A DNA stretch of 23,302 nucleotides from DTU078 sp002397345. GTDB taxonomy: Bacteria > Bacillota > Clostridia > Oscillospirales > CAG-272. This document shows, in pieces, positions 1-8,185 of the stretch. The translations under genes and the position numbers were made by a program. The notes beneath the pieces were generated by a model. It was not told where the DNA came from. It made no database searches and worked only from the letters and a program-made list of their open reading frames with translations. Positions within the stretch are counted from its first letter, which is position 1, and each line of letters opens with the position of its first letter. The DNA lies in contig CALLYE010000015.1 of NCBI GenBank assembly GCA_937875545.1, positions 1-23,302 on the forward strand, written 5' to 3'.

Positions 1-1227
1 TGTGCGGGTTAGTGCCGTGTCATATGCATCCACTACGGCAATAGACGTCGAACCATCAAGACCTCCACCGAATAAAGCATAGTCGCCAACACTGGCGGCT
101 GACAAATATTGTCTTGCCGCAGACAACGGAGTTATCACACCATAATAAGATAACACCTTCGGCACTTCCGGCTCTTCTCTAGGCGCTGCATAACCCAACT
201 TGCGCCGCGCTGTATGTGTCATGCGTGCGGTGTAATCGAGTGTCATTGTCCATCCGGTTTCGGCAAAAACGCCCGACAACTCACCGTTGCCGAGCGCCAA
301 TATGTCGTTGCATGTATGCTCTGGGTTAAGCATCGTTTCAAACGATACTGTTTCATCAGACAATAACGATTTTATTAATAAGCTATATACATAATCGTCG
401 AGCGCCGCCTGTGATGCAATGTTGTCTACCTTTACGACGCTCAATACACGCGGTCGATATACCGTACTGTATGGGTTGTCCTCGGTGTCGTTTTCCACGA
501 CCGATGTCAACGATTCGGCGAGGTCGGGGTTAGAACACATCGCCATGAATACGTTGGGTTTGCCGTGGCGGTCGCTTGACATGGTGTAGTCTGCGCCGAT
601 TATGCTATATCTGTCTGCAAAATATGTAATGTCTACATTTGCGGGGCTTGCTTCGACCGCTGGTGTGAGCTGTACAATGCCGTTGTTGTCCACATAGGCG
701 CTGTTGTATGACATTTCCGCGAGTAGGGCGTTGATAATTGTCAGCCGGTCTGTGCCGACTTCCCAATCTTCGCGGTCAGTCGCAAATGTTAAGGCGCTTG
801 CAGCAATATTGCGTTTTGTGATGCCGCCATCGACGAGCAGGGTATATAATGCATCTGTGTACAATGTGCCAGCGGCGAAATATGCTCGTGTTTCTATTTT
901 TGATTGTTTTAAATAATACAGACGGCTGTAACCCTCAATCTCGATGGTGGTTACGCCGTCTGCTGTGGATATTGTTTCGGAGGTGATTATGTAATAACCG
1001 AGGTTGTATTCGTTGTCGTTGATGGTCGCGATTATGCGCAGTTCTTCTTGTAAAAAATCAACTCCGCTTTCTCGGTAATCAAAAAACCGCCCGTGGAATG
1101 TTGTTTTCAATTCCGAGTTTGCCGCCATTGTAATGACAGGGCTTTCGGCGGCAAAAATGCGTGTTGCGATATCGCCTGTCGATTCATACCGATATGTAAC
1201 GTTAACTAGCGGGGTAGTCAGTGTCAT
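1..1227 (-). CDS. Tail tip hub (Tal-like) protein with a Kelch-like repeat, C-terminus cut by window edge
   Basis: I translated this open frame by hand. It starts at ATG (1227-1225) after GGAGGTGGCAT and stays open for 409 codons to the left edge, so the C-terminus is missing. The first ~350 residues look like the hub domain of siphovirus tail-tip proteins: beta-rich, with a segment near residue 320 reading DILALGNGELSGV and ending MTHTARRKL, typical of Firmicutes tail endopeptidase/hub N-termini. From about residue 365 the sequence changes to LSAARQYLSAASVGDYALF, then GGG and VVDAYDTALTR. That is one unit of the Kelch-like repeat (LSxAR...YALFGGG...VDAYD.sLTR) found in Firmicutes phage tail and cell-surface proteins. 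The start overlaps the upstream FN3 gene by 26 bases. The likely role is to form the tail tip and, through a Kelch propeller, contact the host surface. The hub call is good. How many repeats follow is unknown. Confidence 0.8.
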   Translation of the reverse strand, partial: MTLTTPLVNVTYRYESTGDIATRIFAAESPVITMAANSELKTTFHGRFFDYRESGVDFLQEELRIIATINDNEYNLGYYIITSETISTADGVTTIEIEGYSRLYYLKQSKIETRAYFAAGTLYTDALYTLLVDGGITKRNIAASALTFATDREDWEVGTDRLTIINALLAEMSYNSAYVDNNGIVQLTPAVEASPANVDITYFADRYSIIGADYTMSSDRHGKPNVFMAMCSNPDLAESLTSVVENDTEDNPYSTVYRPRVLSVVKVDNIASQAALDDYVYSLLIKSLLSDETVSFETMLNPEHTCNDILALGNGELSGVFAETGWTMTLDYTARMTHTARRKLGYAAPREEPEVPKVLSYYGVITPLSAARQYLSAASVGDYALFGGGLDGSTSIAVVDAYDTALTRT

Positions 1228-2941
1228 ATGCCACCTCCTCGTTATAATCGATTTCGGTTATATTAAGCGACATATCAGCCATGGTTCCCACCACGTCATT
1301 TTTGTTGTCGATCATGCCAATAATGCGATTGCCGCGCCGGTCTTTATACACGATCACCCGCCCAATTAATGCGCGTATCGCGTCCGCTTCGGAGGGTGTT
1401 TTAAACGCATATCGCAATGACGCTTTGCGCGAACGCTGCCCGGCACGGAACGCTATGGGGTTTTCGCGTCCGGCAAAATAACGATATTGTATCGTGTCAC
1501 TGTCGCTATAACTGCGCGATATAAGATTGCCCAACGCGTATCTTAGCGGTATCCATGCGATATTATCCGCCGCAGATATTACGTCATAAGGGAGTGCGAT
1601 ATCTTGCACAACATCGTTTGACGTAGTGTATTTACCCGCTGTACGTGGTGCAAGGATGGTATATTTACGAGCGCCGTATGCAAGTTTGTCTAAATAGGTT
1701 TTTGTAGTGGTTTTGGCGATTGGTATTCCGTCACGCAATATGTAATAGGTGTTATATATGCCTTCTGTTGTCCATTGTAAAGCAACGCCATTACTGAACG
1801 CCGATGCAGTTAATGTGATGTTAATACCTTGCACGTTTTTTATGTCGATATATAACGGGGTTGTCCACTCTGACCATATACCTAGTGATGATTGCGTCCT
1901 GACTGTGACTTCGTATGCGTCGTCTGGGAAATACCGCGCCGGGCGATGCTGACCGCTACCGCTGTATATCGTGCCACTGTCATAATCTCCGATGCGTACT
2001 TGATATGCCTGTTGATCTACCGCTGTCCATGTGACCGTGGGCATAGGAGCGCCGTCGCAAGTGACCGATGATGTTTCGGCGTTATTTTGTACGTTGACCC
2101 GTGCTTGCGCCCACTCTGACACGATATTGCCCGAACGGGTATATACACGAACACGCCACAAACAATCCCCTGACGCGAGCGTGCCGCCCGTGAACGTGTG
2201 TGAATTGGTTGCGCTTGCGACTTTATTCGCGTATGTCGTCCACGATATACCGCCGTCGAGCGATACTTGTAAATCGTAATGCGATTGCGCTTCGTTAGCT
2301 TCTTGTGCGATCTCCCATGTAAACGTGTTACTGCTATTGCCGATAATAGTGCGACTGATGGGAGACTTGAGCGTAACCGTCGCTGGAGCGTCGCGATCGT
2401 CGTATTCTACGACAAGGATTATAGAGCGCAGGCTATAATAATTGCCGTCATTAGTAAAACCCATGCCGCTGGACATTATTTGTTGCGCTTCTGTCCATGT
2501 GCTTATTGGGATATTGTAACCCCATACATCAAAACTTTTATATACCGGTAATGCTTTTATGGTGGATATTGCTGATTGTATTTCCGCCGTTGTATACGGA
2601 GCGGGGTATTGAGTGCTTTCTGCCGGTTTACATGTTATCGTGTTTGGCAGTATATGTGCTTTTGTCCCTACGCGGAAAGACGCTTGTCCTAAATATATAT
2701 CAGACGTTTGTGTTATGTATATATTAGTGTTAGCCATCCGGCTAAAATCAGGGGCTGTATAAGCAGGAAACCACGCCGCGACAACACCATCGTCATAACC
2801 CGCGCCACCTGATAATTGCCGATTACCAATATAACCGGCAAATGAATAAGCTTTCCATTGGTCAATACCTTTGCCTGTATCGACATAGTGAGAAAACCTT
2901 ATTGCGCGTGCAAGCGTAGAATAAAACTCTAATTTAGCCAT
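1202..2941 (-). CDS. Tail protein with fibronectin type III domains and a distal-tail-like C-terminus
   Basis: A 579-aa tail protein placed straight after the tape measure, where distal tail (Dit) or minor tail proteins sit. The start is ATG with GGAGTAAGTT before it. Residues 1-180 are an unassigned beta-rich region. Residues about 185-285, 287-367 and 370-447 have the WxxxxxAxxYxVxVS and SxWS/SEWt patterns of fibronectin-III/Ig-like beta sandwiches (FTWEIAQ..YDLQVSLDG, SEWAQARV, SEWTTPLYI). Residues 450-579 carry a segment with VIVYKDRRGNRIIGMI and MSLNITEIDYNE, which resembles the C-terminal part of Dit/minor tail proteins that dock on the tail tube. FN3 domains in phage tails usually bind weakly to surface carbohydrate. 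The family is sure as tail, but the exact homologue (Dit versus minor tail) is uncertain. The end overlaps the hub gene, which suggests coupled translation. Confidence 0.75.
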   Translation of the reverse strand: MAKLEFYSTLARAIRFSHYVDTGKGIDQWKAYSFAGYIGNRQLSGGAGYDDGVVAAWFPAYTAPDFSRMANTNIYITQTSDIYLGQASFRVGTKAHILPNTITCKPAESTQYPAPYTTAEIQSAISTIKALPVYKSFDVWGYNIPISTWTEAQQIMSSGMGFTNDGNYYSLRSIILVVEYDDRDAPATVTLKSPISRTIIGNSSNTFTWEIAQEANEAQSHYDLQVSLDGGISWTTYANKVASATNSHTFTGGTLASGDCLWRVRVYTRSGNIVSEWAQARVNVQNNAETSSVTCDGAPMPTVTWTAVDQQAYQVRIGDYDSGTIYSGSGQHRPARYFPDDAYEVTVRTQSSLGIWSEWTTPLYIDIKNVQGINITLTASAFSNGVALQWTTEGIYNTYYILRDGIPIAKTTTKTYLDKLAYGARKYTILAPRTAGKYTTSNDVVQDIALPYDVISAADNIAWIPLRYALGNLISRSYSDSDTIQYRYFAGRENPIAFRAGQRSRKASLRYAFKTPSEADAIRALIGRVIVYKDRRGNRIIGMIDNKNDVVGTMADMSLNITEIDYNEEVAYDTDYPAS

Positions 2942-2944
2942 AAC

Positions 2945-5695
2945 TTACTCCACATAGCCCGCGCGTTGCGAGCGTTTCGCGTCGTCTGCAATACGCATAA
3001 TATCGTTTAAATTTTTGACTTTGCTCACGTCAACAGTTACGTTTACAGTGGTATTGTTATTAGTCTGTTGTTCGGATTGGCTTTTTGCGTTTTTGGGTAT
3101 ATACCACGTTTTCATATTACCATCGTCGCCCATGCGGTATTCTACACGATAATCATTAATATCTTTTACGCCCATTAATTTATTGGCGCGTTCGGCGGCT
3201 AGCACCATTAGTTCTTGTATCTTGCGCTGTTCTTCTTGCTTGTTTATAATCTTCCAAGCCGCTTCGTTGACAGTGTCGCCTATCTTAATTCCTGCGTTGG
3301 CAGCAGCATTATCAATTGTTATGCCCAACGATTCTACAGCGGTTGTGGTTTTGCCGAGAGCGGTTGTTAACTCTGATGTTTGCTTGTTTAGCCCATCATT
3401 ACCAGTGCCGTATGATTTTGGGGTATCTGATTTTGTTTCTTTTTGATTGTTATTGGTATCGCTAGCGGTTTCGCCGGTGATTTTGGTTAGTGTATCTTGA
3501 TATTGTGTTAATAACGATTTTTCCGCTGCAATTTTTTCGCGTAGCTCACTTGCTCTTATGCGGCTACGCATTGCAACCGCTTCGTCGAGATTTTTATCGA
3601 GTTCGACAATTAATTTTTCTTGTTCTTTAATTTTTAAGCGCAGTTCTTTTTCAGTTAATACTGGTTCTGCGTTTTTGTTGCTTGTCTTTCCGGAAGTTTC
3701 TGCGCCTGGCATTTTGTTAAGAGTGCTATTAAGGCTATTATAAGAAGACGATAAACCGCCGCCCGTTGACGCAACAAACGCATTCATCATGTCAAGGTCA
3801 GTACCACTAAACATTTCTTCAAAAGACTTACCAGATAATTTTTCTATAATGCCTTTTACAATGTTGGGTATTAACATGGCAACAGCTTCAACGATAGCAG
3901 GGACATTTACCAACGATGAAAATAATTCGACGCCAGCGTCGCCCATTTTTTCTTTGTTGTCGTTGGTTAATATCAAACCGATTATTTTATCGATTAATTC
4001 CGGGATGGCTTCGGATATGCCGTTAATAATTCCGGGCAAATCTTGCAAAAGCGATATTATTAAATCAACGCCAGCTTGTGAAATTTGTGGTATTGCTCCT
4101 AGTATAAACTCAACAAGGCTTGCGATGAGCTTAGGAAGCGCCGCAACTAAATCGGGTATCGCGTTTAAAATACCCTGTACAAGTCCTGTGACAATATCAA
4201 GCCCAGCCTGTAATAAATCAGGTAGACGATCAGCAAGCCCCTGTGTAAATACCATTATTGCATTAACTGCCGCTGGGATAAGCTCCGGGAGCGCGTCCGC
4301 AATGCCCTGCGCGAGTTGCATCACGACCTCTACTCCGGCGAGCAATATGCTCGGCAGGGCTTCAAGTAGTGAATTTAAGAATTGTCGCAATACAGCAAAA
4401 GCGCCTGATGCAACTTCGGGCAGTTGCGCCATTATGCCGTTGATTAACGCAGTGATAATCTGCGATGCGACTTCGAGCATATCAGGCACATGCTGTGTAA
4501 GATATTCCGTCGCTTCTTTTACGACCTTTGTTAATGCGGCGATAAGTCCGTCTGTGCCGTCTTTTTCAAACGCTTCGGTGAGTTCTGTCACCCAGCCATT
4601 AACCATCGGCATGACGGATTCTGCGAGGGCGGTATACAATTCTTCGGTAAGCAGTCCCTTGAGAGCTTCGACGTTATCTTTTAATGTGGATAGTTGCCCC
4701 GAAAATGTTGCGGATTGCGCTTCCATTGCGCCGTAAAAACGACCGCCCGACGCTGTCGCAGATTCAAACGCATCAGACACCATCTGCGCCGAGATAGCGC
4801 CTTTTGACATTTCATCTTTTAATTCGCCGATTGACTTGCCTGTTTTACGCGCGATTTCTTCAAGCGGGTTAAAGCCCGCATTAATCATCTGGTTAAGGTC
4901 TTGCCCGGTTAACTTGCCCGTCGCTGACATCTGTGCAAACGCAAGCGAAAGCGACTTAAACCGCTCGGAATTTCCTTGCGATATATCACCGAGCTGTATT
5001 ATGCGCTTTTGAGCTTCGTCGGCGGATATGCCAAAACCCATGAGCGTCTTTGTGGCGTCGGCAAGGTCTGTCATGCCGAACGGTGTAGCCGCTGCTTGTT
5101 CACGCAAGTTGGTAACGAGTTGCTGTGCTTTTGCCGCGTCGCCAAGCATAGTGGTAAACGACGCGGTATAGCTCTCCATTTGCGCATTGTATTCAATGCC
5201 ATCTTGCGCAACATCAACTAGAGAATTGCCAAGCGACGCGAGCGCACTGCCGAGAGCTTTTACACCGCCGAGGATTGCATCCGATAATAGATTGGCTTTG
5301 AGTAAGTCGCCGAAAGTAATAGCGCCCTGTCCGGCAGTTTTTAAACTATTTCCGCTATCATCCAGCGTAGAGTTCATTTTGGCGAGTTCGGCACGAGCGG
5401 ATTCGTATGTAGCTTTCATCCGCAGGGTTTTCGTGTCGGATTCTCCCATCGCGCTAGCCGATGCTTTGTATCTTTCCTCAAGCATTGCGACTTTTTTCGT
5501 TTGCGCGTCAATTGCGGATTGCAATGCGGATGATTTTTGGCGAAGTGTTTCTGCGCTGCCACCGTTATTGTTGTACTCCAGCGTGAGCGCTCTTATTTCG
5601 TTTTTGCTTGCCCGTATCTGTGCGTCAATTTGTTCAAGCGCACGTTTAAATTCGAGATCGCCCTCAACACCAAGCCTAAAACCAGCATCAGCCAT
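2945..5695 (-). CDS. Tail tape measure protein
   Basis: At 916 aa this is the longest gene in the window, lying between the tail chaperone and tail-tip genes, as tape measures do. Residues 1-125 are a charged coiled coil (LEQIDAQIRASKNEIRAL). About 125-345 is the tape-measure core domain, with the conserved stretches FTTMLGDAAKAQQLVTNL, AATPFGMTDLADATKTLMGF and QMSATGKLTGQDLNQMINAG. About 380-600 is a run of amphipathic helices of roughly 35-40 residues each, containing LPELIPAAVNAIM, LPDLLQAGLDIV and IPDLVAALPKLI. The last 300 residues are polar with another coiled coil. The protein sets tail length by spanning the tube and helps DNA entry. At about 1.5 Å per residue, 916 residues fits a tail of roughly 130-140 nm, as inferred from the known length rule. 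The start is one base after the chaperone stop. Confidence 0.93.
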   Translation of the reverse strand: MADAGFRLGVEGDLEFKRALEQIDAQIRASKNEIRALTLEYNNNGGSAETLRQKSSALQSAIDAQTKKVAMLEERYKASASAMGESDTKTLRMKATYESARAELAKMNSTLDDSGNSLKTAGQGAITFGDLLKANLLSDAILGGVKALGSALASLGNSLVDVAQDGIEYNAQMESYTASFTTMLGDAAKAQQLVTNLREQAAATPFGMTDLADATKTLMGFGISADEAQKRIIQLGDISQGNSERFKSLSLAFAQMSATGKLTGQDLNQMINAGFNPLEEIARKTGKSIGELKDEMSKGAISAQMVSDAFESATASGGRFYGAMEAQSATFSGQLSTLKDNVEALKGLLTEELYTALAESVMPMVNGWVTELTEAFEKDGTDGLIAALTKVVKEATEYLTQHVPDMLEVASQIITALINGIMAQLPEVASGAFAVLRQFLNSLLEALPSILLAGVEVVMQLAQGIADALPELIPAAVNAIMVFTQGLADRLPDLLQAGLDIVTGLVQGILNAIPDLVAALPKLIASLVEFILGAIPQISQAGVDLIISLLQDLPGIINGISEAIPELIDKIIGLILTNDNKEKMGDAGVELFSSLVNVPAIVEAVAMLIPNIVKGIIEKLSGKSFEEMFSGTDLDMMNAFVASTGGGLSSSYNSLNSTLNKMPGAETSGKTSNKNAEPVLTEKELRLKIKEQEKLIVELDKNLDEAVAMRSRIRASELREKIAAEKSLLTQYQDTLTKITGETASDTNNNQKETKSDTPKSYGTGNDGLNKQTSELTTALGKTTTAVESLGITIDNAAANAGIKIGDTVNEAAWKIINKQEEQRKIQELMVLAAERANKLMGVKDINDYRVEYRMGDDGNMKTWYIPKNAKSQSEQQTNNNTTVNVTVDVSKVKNLNDIMRIADDAKRSQRAGYVE

Positions 5696-5696
5696 T

Positions 5697-6221
5697 TTAC
5701 ATCACTCCTTCACCAAAAATATCATCCGCGCTGTCGGGCAGTGTCATGCCTTTACGTGCCATATACTCTGTGTATTGGTCGTTTAATTCGTGTAAATACA
5801 TAAAGCCCGCCTCTCGGCGTGAATAGCCGAGAAGCGTTATGGCAATAAAATAAAGCCGTGAAAAATTAATTTCGTCAGGCTCTGCGTCCGGGTAGTATGT
5901 TGTTTCTTCTGATTGCTTTTGCTTGTTGCTGCCGCATATCCCATCGCTATATGCTTCGACAATGGATTCCGTTGCTTCGGATAGTTCTTGCGGCGTTATT
6001 TCCCAATCGTCGTCAACGCCTTGTGTGCATGTGCTGTGCATATAGTTGTTATAATATATGCCCTCATTGATCAGCATCACAAGCAGCCAGCGCGTATCGG
6101 CGTATTTGTCAAATAACGTTGGCATGTTTGAGATGTTGCCTATTCGTTTTTGCACTTCCGCCATTATGTTCATGTCAAACCGCAACGGATATTTTATACC
6201 GCCGAGTTTGACGGTAATCAC
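5697..6221 (-). CDS. Tail assembly chaperone, gpG-like and gpT-like parts in one frame
   Basis: A 174-aa protein between the tail tube and the tape measure, the standard place for tail assembly chaperones. The N-terminal ~105 residues (MITVKLGGIKYPLRFDMNIM...) match the gpG-like half, which starts with a short beta hairpin and then helices. Residues about 115-165 (FSRLYFIAITLLGYSRREAG) match the second half, normally made as a separate or frameshifted ORF. Here both are in a single uninterrupted frame, joined by a polar linker with SNKQKQSEET. In phage lambda the two are linked by a -1 frameshift; I see no need for one here. The start overlaps the tail tube stop by 4 bases (ATGA). The likely role is to coat the tape measure during tube assembly; it would be absent from the virion. 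Confidence 0.75.
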   Translation of the reverse strand: MITVKLGGIKYPLRFDMNIMAEVQKRIGNISNMPTLFDKYADTRWLLVMLINEGIYYNNYMHSTCTQGVDDDWEITPQELSEATESIVEAYSDGICGSNKQKQSEETTYYPDAEPDEINFSRLYFIAITLLGYSRREAGFMYLHELNDQYTEYMARKGMTLPDSADDIFGEGVM

Positions 6222-6793
6222 GGCGTAACGACTATATTTAGCAGCTCATTCACATATGTATCCGCAGCCGCCATGTCAGCAAAATGCTTTTCACGTTTCC
6301 ACTGGAAATCTTTGTTGCGCATAATGTCGGCGGTTTCTGTGGTGGATTTATATACGAGGTTTTCGCCTTTGGTTTCGTATTCTTCGCTGGGTAGAGTAAA
6401 TTGTGTCTTGAGATACACAATGCCGCGGAAACCCGGCACACCGTTTCGCACTTCGCGCACAAGGAAACCAAACCGCAGGAACGGTGCTACGTCGTTTGTG
6501 CCGAATATAATATCGCCATCTTCTGTGTCAAGCGTTGCACCGTGAATATCACTTTTAACCGTGTCCTCGATGTCGTCCGCTTCAAATGAAAGCGTGCCGC
6601 CGACAAAGTCTTTCATGGATTCTGCGACGCCGTCGTCTGCATATAGCTTGCTGCTTGATGTCTGTACGGATATGCTGGCTTTAATTGCTTTAGCAAATAC
6701 TTTTCCCGTGCCGAGCGTTTCGGTGATAACACCGTCTGTCTCTGTCTCGGTTATTTTGCAATAACGGGGTTTGAGTAATCCTATTTTTGCCAT
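6218..6793 (-). CDS. Major tail (tube) protein, phi13-like family
   Basis: A 191-aa protein starting MAKIGLLKPRYCKITETETD, the usual opening of phi13-type Firmicutes tail tube proteins: an 'A-K-I-G-L' strand followed by conserved beta strands. Inside it are the family features KASISVQTSSSKLYADD, then DDIEDTV near the middle, FLRFGFLVREVRNGVPGFRG, and a C-terminal strand with ...TETADIM. The start is an ATG after GGAGAATAATA. It lies between a gp10-type completion protein and the tail chaperone, exactly where the tube protein belongs. It should polymerise into the tail tube around the tape measure. It has no C-terminal Ig-like decoration, unlike the capsid protein here. Confidence 0.88.
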   Translation of the reverse strand: MAKIGLLKPRYCKITETETDGVITETLGTGKVFAKAIKASISVQTSSSKLYADDGVAESMKDFVGGTLSFEADDIEDTVKSDIHGATLDTEDGDIIFGTNDVAPFLRFGFLVREVRNGVPGFRGIVYLKTQFTLPSEEYETKGENLVYKSTTETADIMRNKDFQWKREKHFADMAAADTYVNELLNIVVTP

Positions 6794-6795
6794 TA

Positions 6796-7233
6796 TTATT
6801 CTCCTATTAGTTTTTTAATGTCGTATTCAACCGATTGCTTCATTGCTTCGTAAGCCTTTACACGTGCCGCGTTTATGGCAGGACGCGCAAAGGGTTTTGC
6901 CTTGCGTTCTTTGCGTTTCTTATATATCGCGCCTGATTCCAACACACGCGCCTTGAGTTGGTTGGGGACATTATTGCGGTCATAGCCATCAAAGCCGATA
7001 TGCACGTCAGCTGTGCCATCGCTACGGCGTTTAACAGGCGTAAACCCAAAGCCGTCAAGCAAGTCGCCCGTTGCTTTAGGTGATAGCACATGTTTAAGAC
7101 GGCGGCGCATTTCGTCAGCTATAACGGCTGCACCAGCTCTTAACGCACGATCCACGATGTTTTTTCTTTGCCTAGATAGGTTGCTGATAAATAGCTCAAA
7201 ATCGGGATCGTCAATAAATTTTGCCGTTGCCAC
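6796..7233 (-). CDS. HK97 gp10-like head-tail/tail completion protein
   Basis: A 145-aa protein with the gp10-like layout: a short N-terminal part (FIDDPDFELFISNL), a helix, the phrase AAAVIADEMRRRLKHVL, then KATGDLLDGFGFTPV, a beta segment HIGFDGYDRN, and a basic stretch KKRKERKAKPFARPAI before a C-terminal helix. These match the HK97 gp10/phi13 completion family. An earlier GTG (7242) keeps the frame open, but I prefer GTG at 7233 because GGAG lies 8 bases before it. The gene starts inside the end of its upstream neighbour. The role is inferred from family and position: tail completion or the head-tail joint. Confidence 0.75.
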   Translation of the reverse strand: MATAKFIDDPDFELFISNLSRQRKNIVDRALRAGAAVIADEMRRRLKHVLSPKATGDLLDGFGFTPVKRRSDGTADVHIGFDGYDRNNVPNQLKARVLESGAIYKKRKERKAKPFARPAINAARVKAYEAMKQSVEYDIKKLIGE

Positions 7234-7555
7234 ATGGCACACTCCAATCCCACAGATATTCGATGCAGTCTGTTTCGGGGTTGAAGCTGATTTGTGTCAA
7301 CGCGTTAGATACCCCCGCGTCGTCGAGTGCCGATTGAATTGTATCAACCATCTCGTCATACTCCGTTTGCGTGTAATAACGTACCGAGCCCATCACCGAC
7401 CGCTCACTGTGTATGTCGTTTGCCATCAGCGGAATGCCGATGTTTTCCTCCGCCCACACTATATATGGGTATGGTTCTTTATTGGCGTTGAAGTGGAATA
7501 CCTTATCGGGCAGTATAGGCAATAGCGCATCAGTTATCGTTCGAACGGATATCAT
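7211..7555 (-). CDS. Tail terminator-like / minor head-tail completion protein
   Basis: About 114 aa, with ATDALLPILP-like helices at the N-terminus (VRTITDALLPILPDKVF), a strand YPYIVWAEENI, and alternating helix (MVDTIQSALDDAG) and strand segments ending CIEYLWDWSVPC. Tail-terminator or connector proteins between gp10 and the tube protein commonly have this short alpha/beta layout, so the call rests mainly on position and fold pattern. The start is uncertain. A TTG at 7567 lies only one base after the AAGG motif, too close, so I chose ATG at 7555 (12-13 bases after it). It overlaps both neighbours, consistent with coupled translation. Confidence 0.6.
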   Translation of the reverse strand: MISVRTITDALLPILPDKVFHFNANKEPYPYIVWAEENIGIPLMANDIHSERSVMGSVRYYTQTEYDEMVDTIQSALDDAGVSNALTQISFNPETDCIEYLWDWSVPCGNGKIY

Positions 7556-7895
7556 ATACTTTATCAATCCTTTCTAGCGACAAGTCCATCGTCGGAGTTT
7601 CGGCGGGGTATTGCACTTGAGCAATGCGGTATTGCTTGCCATCGACGCCCACGGCGACATCTTGTGTTGATACATCGTCTACACGGGGACAGCGCACAAG
7701 CCGCTGTATGTTTACGTCGTGGGCTTTGGCTTCCCAAAATCGCTTAATACCAACCGTCCGCTCGGCATAACGCAATGTCATTTTTGGAACAAGTTCTTCC
7801 TGTGGTTTGTCGCCTTTTGGTGCTTTGTTAAATACCTCATATATTTGCAATACGCCATCGGTAAACGACGGCGTTCTATTCGTGAGCTTCGCCAT
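7530..7895 (-). CDS. Head-tail adaptor (head closure-like) protein
   Basis: A 121-aa, largely beta-strand protein: MAKLTNRTPSFTDG, then ELVPKMTLRYAERTVGIKRF, VNIQRLVRCPRV, VAVGVDGKQYRIAQVQY and LDLSLERI-like strands at the end. This series of strands (a small barrel) and the position between the gp6-like connector and the terminator-like protein match head closure/adaptor proteins that seal the portal for the tail. Its ATG lies inside the end of the connector gene (20-base overlap), after GAGGTAAAACGCT. The sequence motifs are weak, so the family is inferred from order and length. Confidence 0.6.
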   Translation of the reverse strand: MAKLTNRTPSFTDGVLQIYEVFNKAPKGDKPQEELVPKMTLRYAERTVGIKRFWEAKAHDVNIQRLVRCPRVDDVSTQDVAVGVDGKQYRIAQVQYPAETPTMDLSLERIDKVYDIRSNDN

Positions 7896-8169
7896 AGCGT
7901 TTTACCTCGTAGGTGTTTTGCAGTGCGAGGAGTTCCGATTGAAAGTTTGCTGCAAAATCCTCCAGCGCACCCGAACGCACATAACGGCAATAGTCAAACA
8001 GCAGTTGCCGGGCGTCTCCCTCGATGTCATAGTCGAGTGTTTCTCCGGCAATGCGATTTAGATAAGCCTGTCCGCGCATAATAATGCCGGTGAGTTTTAC
8101 GTCACCGGCATTATCAGTATAGGTTATATCGAGGTAATTACGGACGGCGTCGAGTAGTTCGTTAATCAT
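7876..8169 (-). CDS. Head-tail connector protein, gp6-like
   Basis: A 97-aa, all-helical protein beginning MINELLDAVRNYLDITYTD and containing LTGIIMRGQAYLNRIAGE and ARQLLFDYCRYVRSGALEDF. This is the pattern of the phage gp6-like connector family, whose ring binds under the portal. The family's usual length is 90-110 aa. It follows the capsid gene directly (16 bases) and overlaps the next gene by 20 bases. The ribosome binding site before its ATG is weak, so translation may depend on read-through from the capsid gene. The call is well supported by motif and position. Confidence 0.82.
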   Translation of the reverse strand: MINELLDAVRNYLDITYTDNAGDVKLTGIIMRGQAYLNRIAGETLDYDIEGDARQLLFDYCRYVRSGALEDFAANFQSELLALQNTYEVKRYGEAHE

Positions 8170-8185
8170 GCGCCGTCACCATTGG

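Noticed and set aside
3789..4736. Plus-strand 315-aa open frame
   Set aside because: It is fully antisense to the tape measure helical repeats, is Ser/Ala/Ile-rich with no domain, and has no ribosome binding site context. A shadow of the real gene.
5187..5786. Plus-strand 199-aa open frame
   Set aside because: Antisense to the start of the tape measure and the end of the chaperone, with low-complexity Ser/Ala sequence. A shadow.
5697..5960. Programmed -1 frameshift in the tail chaperone
   Set aside because: Both halves are already in one frame, and I see no slippery heptamer at the junction.
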